A stretch of DNA of 63,142 bases. Source: GCA-2737665 sp044344795. Lineage in GTDB: Bacteria > Bacteroidota > Bacteroidia > Palsa-965. Positions within the stretch are counted from its first letter, which is position 1; every line of letters starts with the position of its first letter. Shown here piece by piece: positions 36,708 through 45,443 of the stretch. A program made the translations under genes and the position numbers. The notes beneath the pieces are model-generated. The model worked only from the letters and a program-made list of their open reading frames with translations. It searched no databases and was not told the origin of the DNA. The DNA lies in the NCBI GenBank assembly GCA_044344795.1, contig JBIJCF010000015.1, positions 1 to 63,142 of the forward strand, given 5' to 3'.

Positions 36708-37547
36708 TTAAGAACTCATCCGTTCAGTTATAATCGGAATACTAATTCGGTACACTATCAAAGCTAACATGGCCAATAACAGGCCGGCAACACCAATTCC
36801 AATATGACCGTTCCAATGCTCGATGGGTAATCCGGTTAAGGAATTTCGGATATCAGTTACGATATAAGTAAATGGATTGTACGACATGATGGTTTTCATC
36901 CAACCTGATTCCGGCATAACATATACAACTGGTGTTACATACATCAGCACTTGCATAAGCATTGGTATTGCACGTCCAATGTCTTGATACAATACACCAA
37001 TAGGAGTAAGCAAAACTCCAATACTTAGAAAGAAAATAATAGAAAGCAACAGCAACGGAATAAAAAACAGCACCGATGAACTGATTGATGGTGAGTAGTA
37101 AAAAAGCAATGCCACGACCAAAATAAATTTAATCAACGAGTTGACAGATACTTTAATAATACTTAAAATAATTAATGCTTCCTTGTCAAAATTAATTTTG
37201 GTAATAATTGATTTATTGCCGTTGACAGCGAGAATTGGTGCGGACAAAGATTCGGAAAAAATGGTCCACAATGTTGTGCCAATCACCACAAACAAAGGAT
37301 ATGAAACAGGAGTTTCTGCCAATTGAACAGTTCCCGTACCACGCAACACGATCCAAACGGCTGCATTAATCAGAATGGGAGCAAATGCCCAGAAAAACCC
37401 CAAAAATGACTGTCGGTATTGCGCCCGCAAATCGCGTGTAGCTAACTGACGAGCCAGAAACCGCGAATTTCGAAAACCGCTCCAACTAGCACCCAAGATG
37501 CTGAGGAGACTGTATTTTTTACTGCTTTCGTATATTCTGGTTTCCAT
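36708..37547 (-). CDS. wzm: polysaccharide ABC exporter permease (Wzm)
   Basis: 279 aa, an ABC-2 type membrane protein with six predicted segments. RQLATRDLRAQYRQSFLGFF is the cytoplasmic motif typical of Wzm/TagG/KpsM permeases. SYNPFTYIVTDIRNSLTG lies in the periplasmic gate-helix region near the end. It lies between the winged-helix gene (9 bp upstream) and wzt, so all three share one transcript from the dyad-overlapped promoter at 38101-38132. Confidence 0.92.
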   Translation of the reverse strand: METRIYESSKKYSLLSILGASWSGFRNSRFLARQLATRDLRAQYRQSFLGFFWAFAPILINAAVWIVLRGTGTVQLAETPVSYPLFVVIGTTLWTIFSESLSAPILAVNGNKSIITKINFDKEALIILSIIKVSVNSLIKFILVVALLFYYSPSISSSVLFFIPLLLLSIIFFLSIGVLLTPIGVLYQDIGRAIPMLMQVLMYVTPVVYVMPESGWMKTIMSYNPFTYIVTDIRNSLTGLPIEHWNGHIGIGVAGLLLAMLALIVYRISIPIITERMSS

Positions 37548-37556
37548 GAAATTTAA

Positions 37557-38090
37557 TTAACGTGCCCATAGCAATAATGGTTTCTCGCCCTGACTTCTTA
37601 AAATTTCTTCATTGAATTCAGCAGGTTTATAGATTACATACCGTATTTTCTTACCGATTTTACGCTCTGCTTTTTCTGCCTGCTCCATCAGAAATACCTT
37701 GTTCAATCGCTCCCCGACAATCACTAAATCAATGATGTCAGCACTCTGCCCCTTGGCTAATTGTCCAACCAAATAAACCTCTTGCAAACCTCCAATACGT
37801 TGGAGAATGTAGTCCATAACATATTCTACACCAACAGTTTTCAGGATCATACGATTCAGATCCGGAAATAAAGGGTGCGCTGTATTGGCTTTAAATACTT
37901 TCTTGTTGCCTTCGTTAAACGACTCCAAAAAGCCGGCTTTTTCGAAGCGATTCAGCTCCACACGAATACCATTGGTGGATTCTTTGAACTCCTCCTCCAA
38001 ACTACGCAGGTAGGCCGTGTTGTTTTGATTAAGAAAAAACTTAATCAACAACTTAATCCGAGTTTTAGAAGAAATGAGTGTTTCTATCAT
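37557..38090 (-). CDS. winged-helix regulator with nucleotidyltransferase-like domain
   Basis: 177 aa. The N-terminal winged helix (about residues 1-75) has RIKLLIKFFLNQNNTAYLRS and TNGIRVELNRFEKAGFLES. The C-terminal part (about 95-170) has QEVYLVGQLAKGQSADIIDL, a minimal nucleotidyltransferase-like fold; the catalytic GS-x-D motif is changed (GQLAKGQSADIID), so it may be inactive. Such proteins often open Bacteroidota capsule operons. A perfect dyad covers the -7 box immediately before its ATG, which points to autoregulation of the regulator-wzm-wzt transcript. Confidence 0.8.
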   Translation of the reverse strand: MIETLISSKTRIKLLIKFFLNQNNTAYLRSLEEEFKESTNGIRVELNRFEKAGFLESFNEGNKKVFKANTAHPLFPDLNRMILKTVGVEYVMDYILQRIGGLQEVYLVGQLAKGQSADIIDLVIVGERLNKVFLMEQAEKAERKIGKKIRYVIYKPAEFNEEILRSQGEKPLLLWAR

Positions 38091-38132
38091 TATTGAGTAA
38101 CAAACTTACTCAATATATAAAGAAAATGCAAG
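38091..38132 (-). promoter_or_regulatory. promoter overlapped by a 25-bp dyad (probable operator)
   Basis: A perfect inverted repeat, TATTGAGTAA (38091-38100) and TTACTCAATA (38106-38115) around CAAAC, lies directly upstream of the winged-helix ATG. On the minus strand TAAGTTTG (38108 to 38101), a -7 box, falls within the dyad, and CTTG (38132 to 38129) lies 20 bp further upstream as a -33 element. A protein bound to the dyad would block RNA polymerase. The predicted transcript would have a leader of only a few bases. Confidence 0.65.
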
Positions 38133-38133
38133 A

Positions 38134-39498
38134 TCAATTCAGACTTTTTGCCAGTTCGAATACCTGTTCGCGAATTTCGCGCAGGGCCGTTGTCTCCCAA
38201 AGTTGTGCTTTACGCATGGGGCCGATGCAGTAAAACCCGGCAACTTGTTCACCCTGCTTACCGATAACCCCGCCATGGGCGGTACAGGCAATACCAAGAC
38301 CTGTTGGATCAATTGTAATCAATTCATCATCCAACAAGGACTGAATCAACTCCGATTTAATCTTACGCCAATTCGATTCCGGCCCGGTACAATTAATCAC
38401 TTTAGAGAAACGTTCAGTGCAGTACGGTTCCTGTTCGCCACAAATTTGCACGGTAATTTCAGTTGAATCGGCGCTAAGCATACGTGGCGTTCCTACTTCA
38501 ATTTTTAATTTTCCCTGCTGAATTAATTCTTGTACTATTTGAAATGACTCATGAGGAATGCGGTGTCTGGCAATTTCCCAGAACGGACGAATTTTACGCA
38601 AGAAATAACTCTTTTCTTCCAAATTCCAGGACTGCCAAATGCGTGAGGTATACGGTCGAAGACCTTCTATCACTGTAATCCAGGGCTGTTCACGATTATT
38701 GCGAATCAATTTTCGTACCAACAAAAACCAGTCTTTAGGACTCAAGTTTCCCGGATACTCAATTTTCAGAGGCGGATGTGATAAATCATGCGGTAAAGGC
38801 AAACGACCGCGACGGGAACACATGGTAATATGCCCTTCAAAACCACGAACACGAAGACCGAGAATTACGTCCACAGCTGAAAGACCTGTGCCGGCCAACA
38901 ATATATTCTCATAACCCGTTAATCCGCTATATACTTTGTCTGTCCATGGATTGGAGAGGTATTTGGGATCATCGTAAATGGAAGAATCATCTGAAATAAT
39001 GTCGGCAGGTGCAAAATTTCCCAAACCTAAAATCACAACATCTGAAGTTATTTGAACTTGTGATTCGGCAGTAACAGTAAATCGGCTTTCTGACTTTTCA
39101 ATTTTGCGTACTTGATCAATACGTACCTGAATACGCGAACCATCGCCATGCAAGGCTTTTTCTAACTGTTCGGTCACGTAATCACCAAACACTTTTCTGG
39201 ATACAAAAGCTTTTGAGTGAACTTCCGGAATAAGATGTTTGTACCGAAATTTGTTCTTTTGCAGCCATTGCACAAAATGCTCCGGTTGATCGGGAAATAG
39301 ACTCATTCCTGATGCGGTCACATTTAACGGCTGATGTGTAAAATCGGTGTGGTAAGCAATTCCGCGTCCCGGTGCTTCCGGATTTTTTTCAAATAAAATA
39401 ACCTGATGATTGGGACAAGATTGATGTAACGCAATAGCCATGCAGGTTCCGGATAAGCCGCCGCCTACAATGACAATTGTTTTGGAGTCTTCCGACAT
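38134..39498 (-). CDS. FAD/NAD(P)-binding protein (lysine/ornithine monooxygenase-like)
   Basis: 454 aa. TIVIVGGGLSGTCMAIALHQ at the N-terminus is an FAD-binding GxGxxG motif with RGIAYHTDFTHQPLNVTASG after it, and ILLAGTGLSAVDVILGLRVR is a second dinucleotide motif. This arrangement matches the FAD-NAD(P)-binding family often called HI0933-unrelated NAD_binding_9 proteins. The substrate is unknown. It starts 18 bp after the tyrosine kinase gene ends, so it is probably cotranscribed with it, but a role in glycan synthesis is not obvious. Confidence 0.75.
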   Translation of the reverse strand: MSEDSKTIVIVGGGLSGTCMAIALHQSCPNHQVILFEKNPEAPGRGIAYHTDFTHQPLNVTASGMSLFPDQPEHFVQWLQKNKFRYKHLIPEVHSKAFVSRKVFGDYVTEQLEKALHGDGSRIQVRIDQVRKIEKSESRFTVTAESQVQITSDVVILGLGNFAPADIISDDSSIYDDPKYLSNPWTDKVYSGLTGYENILLAGTGLSAVDVILGLRVRGFEGHITMCSRRGRLPLPHDLSHPPLKIEYPGNLSPKDWFLLVRKLIRNNREQPWITVIEGLRPYTSRIWQSWNLEEKSYFLRKIRPFWEIARHRIPHESFQIVQELIQQGKLKIEVGTPRMLSADSTEITVQICGEQEPYCTERFSKVINCTGPESNWRKIKSELIQSLLDDELITIDPTGLGIACTAHGGVIGKQGEQVAGFYCIGPMRKAQLWETTALREIREQVFELAKSLN

Positions 39499-39516
39499 AA
39501 ACTTTATCGGAATTAA

Positions 39517-41928
39517 TTAATCTTTCTTTTTACGAGGCTCTTCCCCATATGACCCGTACGAGCCGTATGATCCATAAGAACCGTAAGAACCGTATCCTTT
39601 GCCATAACCGTAACCATAACCATATCCGTAGCGGTTATAATAATAACGGTTCTTCTTACGCTTCACTCCATTCAGGATAAATCCGAAATGTACATTTTGG
39701 TTCATGGCAGCAATTTCATGCGCATTCTCCAAAGCGTGACGGTAAGAGAATTTCGTATTGATTACAAATAACAACACATTGGCTTTTGAAGTAATGGCCA
39801 AAGCGTCTGTAATTAAACCAACCGGTGGCGTATCTACAATGACATACTCGTAATTGGACTTACAGTATTCCATGATCTCATCAAAAACAGGAGAACTTAC
39901 AATTTCAGATGGATTTGGAGGAATAGGACCGGAATACAATACATCCAGATTGTCCATGCGTGAGGGCTCAACACATTCGCGTACAGAATGCTTTCCTGCC
40001 GCAATTGTCGAAATACCTTTCTCGGCTTTCACACCAAAACCGGCCTGAATACGTGGCTTGTGCAAGTCGAATTCCAATACAATAACCTTCTTACCACTTT
40101 TAGCTAAAATCGCAGCAAGATTCAACGAGCAAAACGTTTTTCCTTCTCCCGGGCTATTAGACGTTAATACAATTACATGCGGACCTTTACCACCCGTCAT
40201 GAATTGCAAGTTGGTGCGCACAGTACGGAACGATTCTGCAATCGGCGATTTCGGATCAGACTCGACTGCAATCATCAGTTCTTTGTCGGTTTTATTGTAT
40301 ACAACATCACCCAAAATCGGGAGTTTGGTATGTAATTTTAATTCATCGTAAGATTGAATTCGATGGAAATAGATAATACGAATAGCAGCAATTAATCCAC
40401 CGAGAACTAATCCCCCGAAAATGAATCGAAGAAGCAATTCGTTTTCCTTAGGATAAACAACACCGGCAAAACGGGGTTTTTCGATGATCTGAGTTTCGGG
40501 AACAATACTGGCACGAGAAATAATAGTGTTCGCACGGCGCTGTAACAAGAAGGTATACATATCTTCGTTCACTTTCTGTTTACGCTGGATGTTAATCATA
40601 CCGCGTTGCTTAGCCGGCAATCCGTTTAGTATATTTTCATAAAAAACGATTTGCTGTTCTACATTAATAATTTGATCCTTAATCGCCTTACGGTTGTTGT
40701 TTATGTATATCAATAAGTCACGTTTGGTCGAATCAATCTGATTTTGCAACAACTTCACTGAAAAGTTGGTAGGTTTAGCAACGTTTTGCAATTCATGCAG
40801 ACGAGTACGCATTAAATACAAATTCTGCAGTGTTTGCGACTGGAATTCATCATCTTTTGGAGCGTAAGTGTACGGCGGTAAAAACGACGGATCTTTATCT
40901 TCAATAACATAATTTTCGAGATCATCCATTGTTTTCAAACGCAGTTCATACATGCGTTGCATATCCAAATAACTGATGTATTTATTAAAATAATCATCCG
41001 ACTGTCTGGTTAAATCAATTACCGAATTTTCTTCTCTAAAATTCTGTAAAGTATCCTCAATATTATTTAAAATATTGGTCACTTCGTCCATCTGCTTGTC
41101 GATGTAGAACAACGTATTCTTATTAACATCCAGACGTTGTAAGATAGAATTTTCAATGTATACAGCCGATAATGTATCGAGGAAGCGAGTTGCACGTTCA
41201 GGTATTACATCGTTCAATGAAATTTTAAGAATATTAGTGTATTCCGGATTTTCAACCGTTAAACGAGAAACAACGCTGGAAGTCAGGAAATCCAATCGAT
41301 GCGGGCGAATGAGGTAATTGGCCTGATTGGAACCGGCAATCTTATCTTTAATATTTACACGTGACGTCACCAGAAATCGGAAATGTGGGCTTATTAATTC
41401 ATCGTTGAATTTCCCTTTTACCGTATTCTCCGTTTTATCCATCAGATACGTCAACTCAAAAGTTGTTGGAGAAGTAATTAAAAACTTCATATCCTGCTCG
41501 TATAAGGAAGAATGCAGGCTCATCACTTTCACCGAAAATGGGACACCGGAATACACTTCTGTAGTGCGAAGTCGTCCAACGAGGTAATAAGAAACGTCCA
41601 GATCCAAACGATCCAGCGCTTTTTCAATTAAATCTTTCGACTTAATAACTCGAATTTCGTTGGAGTTATCGATGTAAGTGCGCGCTACACTACCGTAATA
41701 TTTAGAATCGGTAATTAATGATCCGGCACTGTAATCCTGATTGGATTTGAGGAGAATCTGAGTGCTTACGGCATAAACCTTTTCCAATTTATATACGTAT
41801 AGCCATCCAATTCCGGCCAATAAGACAACTGAAAACACCACAATCCACCAATTATTGATAATGAAGGGCAGGAACTTTTTAAAGTCCTGTAATCCACCTG
41901 ATGTGTTTAGTGCGCGCCGCTCGTTCAT
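39517..41928 (-). CDS. polysaccharide chain-length/tyrosine autokinase (Wzc-like)
   Basis: 803 aa. A Wzz domain with a first membrane segment (IINNWWIVVFSVVLLAGIGW), a long periplasmic coiled-coil region, a second membrane segment (FIFGGLVLGGLIAAIRIIYF) and a BY-kinase domain: Walker A SNSPGEGKT, Walker A' VIVLEFDLHKPRI and Walker B YVIVDTPPVG. The C-terminal tail is a tyrosine/glycine cluster with repeated YG and SYG units, the likely autophosphorylation site. I use ATG 41928; the codon at 41949 is GTG. Wzc controls Wzy- or ABC-type polymer export with an outer membrane Wza, which is not in the window. Confidence 0.92.
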   Translation of the reverse strand: MNERRALNTSGGLQDFKKFLPFIINNWWIVVFSVVLLAGIGWLYVYKLEKVYAVSTQILLKSNQDYSAGSLITDSKYYGSVARTYIDNSNEIRVIKSKDLIEKALDRLDLDVSYYLVGRLRTTEVYSGVPFSVKVMSLHSSLYEQDMKFLITSPTTFELTYLMDKTENTVKGKFNDELISPHFRFLVTSRVNIKDKIAGSNQANYLIRPHRLDFLTSSVVSRLTVENPEYTNILKISLNDVIPERATRFLDTLSAVYIENSILQRLDVNKNTLFYIDKQMDEVTNILNNIEDTLQNFREENSVIDLTRQSDDYFNKYISYLDMQRMYELRLKTMDDLENYVIEDKDPSFLPPYTYAPKDDEFQSQTLQNLYLMRTRLHELQNVAKPTNFSVKLLQNQIDSTKRDLLIYINNNRKAIKDQIINVEQQIVFYENILNGLPAKQRGMINIQRKQKVNEDMYTFLLQRRANTIISRASIVPETQIIEKPRFAGVVYPKENELLLRFIFGGLVLGGLIAAIRIIYFHRIQSYDELKLHTKLPILGDVVYNKTDKELMIAVESDPKSPIAESFRTVRTNLQFMTGGKGPHVIVLTSNSPGEGKTFCSLNLAAILAKSGKKVIVLEFDLHKPRIQAGFGVKAEKGISTIAAGKHSVRECVEPSRMDNLDVLYSGPIPPNPSEIVSSPVFDEIMEYCKSNYEYVIVDTPPVGLITDALAITSKANVLLFVINTKFSYRHALENAHEIAAMNQNVHFGFILNGVKRKKNRYYYNRYGYGYGYGYGKGYGSYGSYGSYGSYGSYGEEPRKKKD
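39541..39641 (-). repeat. tandem Tyr-Gly / Ser-Tyr-Gly codon repeat in the Wzc tail
   Basis: The last residues of the kinase gene consist of about four YG units followed by five SYG units, encoded by near-identical 6- and 9-bp repeats. Slippage here would change the number of phosphorylatable tyrosines. Confidence 0.85.
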
Positions 41929-41988
41929 AAAGTGCCGAAAGTTATGCACATTCCGTTAAATTCCGGATAAATATGAATAATGGTTTCA

Positions 41989-41996
41989 TAATTTTG
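41989..41996 (+). promoter_or_regulatory. Bacteroidota -7 promoter box for the T9SS/exosortase operon
   Basis: TAATTTTG matches TAnnTTTG in the gap between the divergent wzc and T9SS genes. It lies 26 bp before the ATG at 42022 and 56 bp before the ATG at 42052. No strong -33 element is visible. Confidence 0.45.
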
Positions 41997-42051
41997 CTTA
42001 ATTCAGTAATATGTCGATAAAATGTTTATCTTAGGTTTAAAATTAAGGCAG

Positions 42052-44682
42052 ATGAGAAATCTATTATTCTTGGTAATTTGCTTGATCAGCGATCAAATTA
42101 ACTCCGCTACTTTTTCGAGTGTCGCAACAGGCAATTGGGGAGTTTCTGGTACCTGGTCGGTTGTCGGAGTAGATTCTGACGGAATTCCGGATGCCGATGA
42201 TGATATTTCGGTAAATAATGGTCACACTGTAACACTAACTGCACTGTCTGACTGTAGAGCTTTATTAATATTAGTTGGTGGCAACTTAAACTATAACAAC
42301 AGGCAAATACGCATTCGTGGAAACTTTACGCGTCAGGGAAGTACTACCGGCACTGGTACGTTATATTTCCAAGGTGTAGGAACAATCATAGACATTACCG
42401 GTCAATACTCAAATCCGGGTAACTGGTACATACAATCAGGGATTACAGCCACTATTTCGGCATCAACCAATATCAGCAAGACTAACTACATATATGTCCA
42501 AAACAATTGTACTCTGATCAATAACGGAGTGATCTCACTTCCGGGAGGTGCAGTTAGCTTAAGTGGAACCGGGTCGTTCATTGCAGGAGCCAATTCGACA
42601 CTACAAATTGGGAGAAATTTAGCAGGAACAAATTTCAATTTTACGGCGTCTGGTAACACGGTTAGATATTCAAATGCATTGGCTACCACAATTACTCGAG
42701 TAACATACCATAACCTTACATTAGGTGGCAGTACGAATACCAGAAGTTGGTCGGGAGGTGCGCTGCAGGTTAACGGCAACCTCACTATAGAGAATAATAG
42801 TACGCTCAATTGGGCAGGTCAAGATCTAAATCTGGGAGGTGATTGGGTTAATCAATCAGGGAATTGCTTAAATATGGGTACGCTGAATTTTATAGGTAGC
42901 GGAACTCAAACGATTTCGCGTACAACAGACAATACAGAGTTTTTGGGTAGTGTTTCACTCAATAATTCCGGTACGGTTCAATTAAATGATACAATTAGTT
43001 TAACAGGAGGCTTAACTATTAACTCAGGTACATTAGATGTTTCGGCGTCCAATTTTGCAATTAGAACAGGCGGTAACTTCACGGATAACTCGAACTTCAA
43101 TGCCAGACAGGGTACTGTTTTCTTAATAGGAACAGTGGCGCAAACTATCGGAGGAACGGCAAATACTGCTTTTTACAATATTACATCTCAAAATACGGCT
43201 TCAGTATCAGTTAGTAATGCCAAAAGAATTAGCAACATACTGCAGGTTAATTCAGGGTCCTTCGGTACCGGCGCCGGTGGAACTTTAACATTACTTGCTA
43301 CCGGCGCAACTACACACGCCCGGATAGGGCCGTTGGGAGCAGGGGCATCTCTAAGTGGAACAGGTTGGATTATTCAGTCGTTTGTAAATGGGCCTGCAAC
43401 TGCATATTGGCAGTACCTATCAACGCCTATCAATGGAAATACAATTGCTGATTGGGACGGCGATTCGCGCTTTTATATGAGTGGTGTCGGAGGTAACGAT
43501 GGAAATGCTTGTTGTCCTATTTTCCGTTCTGTTCGTTTTTATGTGGAGGCAAGCAATACTTACACTAATGTTACTTCAACCGGTACTGGTATAGTAAGAG
43601 GTCGCGGCTATCAGATTTGGATGGCTGAAAACCGAACGCAACTACTTGCTCCAATTATATACGATTCTCGAGGCGTTCCTAACTTTAATGGAGTTGGAAT
43701 AGGTGTAACTGCAGGTGGTGCGGGCGGCGGATATAACATTGTGGGTAATCCATATGCCTGTTCGATAGACTTTGCGTCTATAGTCGCGTCAAATGGAGGA
43801 TTGTTAGGCCCAAATTTCTTGATTCTGTTAGAAAATGGCACATATGCAACCAACCCAAACAGTGGAGTAATTGGTCCTAATCAGGGCTTCATGGTCCTCG
43901 CTAATGCATCAGGAACTTTAAACTTCGCGGAATCCCACAAGAATACAACTGCTACACCTGCTTTAGTTCGGTCTGCACAAGAAGAAAATCAAATTTTCAT
44001 TAACGTTAGCAATGAAGTTTCAGGCCGCGGTGAACAAACCGTAATTCAATTCCGTGAAGACGCAACATTTGATCGCGACGCTGAGCTGGATCTGCCATAC
44101 ATTCAGTCGCCTTACGAAGATGCTTCACGTATTTTTACAACAGATGCGTTCGGTAATCAATACCTCTATAACAATATTCACGCTTATGATGAAGAAGTTG
44201 CGGTTCCATTAACAGTTGTTGCTTCAGCACCTGGTGTTCAGAAAATTTCATTCCAGAATCTGAATCGCATGTTTGCCTACAACTGCGCATATTTGGAAGA
44301 TACACACACAGGAACTATCACATGGTTGAATGACAATGACGTGTATAACTTTGAAAGTGCTGTAGGCGAAGAGCGTCAATTCGTATTGCACTTCAATCGC
44401 AAATCCGATTGCCAATTGCCGTTATCACATGTTCAAAGTTCACTTGATGCTTCTTCACAAGCATTCATGTCGGCTGAAATGATTAAGGTGATGTTTAACT
44501 TTGAAGAAACACAAGAAGTTGTGGTATCGGTATATGATATTACAGGAAAAGAAATCATCGCTCCTACTCGTCATTTGGTTTCAGGCGAAACATTAAATAT
44601 TGGAACAGTTAATACACACGGAATTTACCTGATCCGTATTGCGAAAGGAACTGAAGTGGTAACGAAGAAATTGTATTACTAA
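42052..44682 (+). CDS. T9SS-exported repetitive beta-helix-like protein
   Basis: 876 aa from the ATG at 42052 (MRNLLFLVICLISDQINSATF, a signal peptide); an ATG at 42022 in frame is the alternative. The first 450 residues are rich in G, N, T and S with beta-strand-like repeats, for instance GNLNYNNRQIRIRGNFTRQ, similar to parallel beta-helix adhesin segments. A second domain follows (ARIGPLGAGASLSGTGWIIQ onward). The C-terminus (VSVYDITGKEIIAP...GIYLIRI...KKLYY) is a T9SS type A sorting domain. It leads the operon with the exosortase trio; its stop overlaps the next ATG (TAATG). Confidence 0.85.
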   Translation: MRNLLFLVICLISDQINSATFSSVATGNWGVSGTWSVVGVDSDGIPDADDDISVNNGHTVTLTALSDCRALLILVGGNLNYNNRQIRIRGNFTRQGSTTGTGTLYFQGVGTIIDITGQYSNPGNWYIQSGITATISASTNISKTNYIYVQNNCTLINNGVISLPGGAVSLSGTGSFIAGANSTLQIGRNLAGTNFNFTASGNTVRYSNALATTITRVTYHNLTLGGSTNTRSWSGGALQVNGNLTIENNSTLNWAGQDLNLGGDWVNQSGNCLNMGTLNFIGSGTQTISRTTDNTEFLGSVSLNNSGTVQLNDTISLTGGLTINSGTLDVSASNFAIRTGGNFTDNSNFNARQGTVFLIGTVAQTIGGTANTAFYNITSQNTASVSVSNAKRISNILQVNSGSFGTGAGGTLTLLATGATTHARIGPLGAGASLSGTGWIIQSFVNGPATAYWQYLSTPINGNTIADWDGDSRFYMSGVGGNDGNACCPIFRSVRFYVEASNTYTNVTSTGTGIVRGRGYQIWMAENRTQLLAPIIYDSRGVPNFNGVGIGVTAGGAGGGYNIVGNPYACSIDFASIVASNGGLLGPNFLILLENGTYATNPNSGVIGPNQGFMVLANASGTLNFAESHKNTTATPALVRSAQEENQIFINVSNEVSGRGEQTVIQFREDATFDRDAELDLPYIQSPYEDASRIFTTDAFGNQYLYNNIHAYDEEVAVPLTVVASAPGVQKISFQNLNRMFAYNCAYLEDTHTGTITWLNDNDVYNFESAVGEERQFVLHFNRKSDCQLPLSHVQSSLDASSQAFMSAEMIKVMFNFEETQEVVVSVYDITGKEIIAPTRHLVSGETLNIGTVNTHGIYLIRIAKGTEVVTKKLYY

Positions 44683-44921
44683 TGAGAAATAAGAAGTATT
44701 TATACTTGATTATGCTCTCTGTTTTGGGTGTTATTGTTTTCACTCAAACCGGAAACGCACAACCCCCACCTCCGCCTCCACCACCCGGAGATCCACCGTG
44801 CTGGCCTCCTCCATGCATTCCTGTTGACGGCGGAATTCTGGCTGCAGTTGGTGCAGCCGCAGTATTCGGAGGTAAAAAGTTATACAACAAACTGAAGTCG
44901 GGCGGAGATCAGCGATCCTAA
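44682..44921 (+). CDS. 79-aa proline/cysteine-rich probable exosortase substrate
   Basis: A signal peptide (MRNKKYLYLIMLSVLGVIVF, cleavage likely after GNAQ) is followed by eight consecutive prolines, a CWPPPC segment, and then PVDGGILAAVGAAAVFGGKK with a basic end. The last part is a tripartite sorting tail: short motif (P-V-D-G-G), hydrophobic helix, basic cluster, similar to the PID/PVDGG tails seen with exosortases in Bacteroidota. Mature product would be only about 25 residues. It overlaps the T9SS gene stop by one base and ends directly at the exosortase ATG, so it is very likely the dedicated substrate. Confidence 0.75.
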   Translation: MRNKKYLYLIMLSVLGVIVFTQTGNAQPPPPPPPPGDPPCWPPPCIPVDGGILAAVGAAAVFGGKKLYNKLKSGGDQRS

Positions 44922-45443
44922 ATGAAACTAAGTTTTTTGAAGGACAATAAAATAGTGCGGTTCATCGTGCTATTTATTGTCCTTTATCTTTTTTGGCTGA
45001 TGCTGTACGAATGGGTTATTCACCCGTGGGGAAAACTTGACACAGTAGTGATCAATGATTCTTCCTTATGGACAGCTTATGTGCTCGAACTCATGGGTTA
45101 CGAATCGTTCATTAGCGATAATGCAACTATTCGTACAGTCGGTATTGACGGCACACATGGGTTGTGGATTGGTGATCCTTGTAACGGATTAACCTTATTT
45201 GCATTGTTTGCCATTTTTATCGTGGCGTATCCCGGACCATGGAAGCACAAGTTGTGGTTTATTCCTGTTGGTATAACGGTTATCCACTTTTTAAACGTGA
45301 TGCGTATAACGGCACTGTGTATTATCGTGATGAAACGTCCGGAATGGTTGGATTTTAATCACACCTACACGTTTCAATTGTTGATGTATGGATTCATTTT
45401 TGGTTTGTGGTGGATTTGGATTCAAAAATTATCTTCCCGGTAG
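44922..45443 (+). CDS. exosortase/archaeosortase family protein, XrtF-like
   Basis: 173 aa with about five membrane segments. The transpeptidase triad of the family is visible: Cys in IGDPCNGLTLFALF, Arg in FLNVMRITALCI, and His in DFNHTYTFQLL. Exosortases cut at a short motif in the tail of their substrate and pass it on to an anchor. Its length (short form) and the next gene suggest the XrtF group of Bacteroidota. It is fused head-to-tail with the mini-substrate gene, no gap. Confidence 0.88.
   Translation: MKLSFLKDNKIVRFIVLFIVLYLFWLMLYEWVIHPWGKLDTVVINDSSLWTAYVLELMGYESFISDNATIRTVGIDGTHGLWIGDPCNGLTLFALFAIFIVAYPGPWKHKLWFIPVGITVIHFLNVMRITALCIIVMKRPEWLDFNHTYTFQLLMYGFIFGLWWIWIQKLSSR

Noticed and set aside
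39541..39641. CRISPR-like or structural DNA repeat
   Set aside because: It is in-frame codon repetition for a Tyr/Gly tail, with no spacers.
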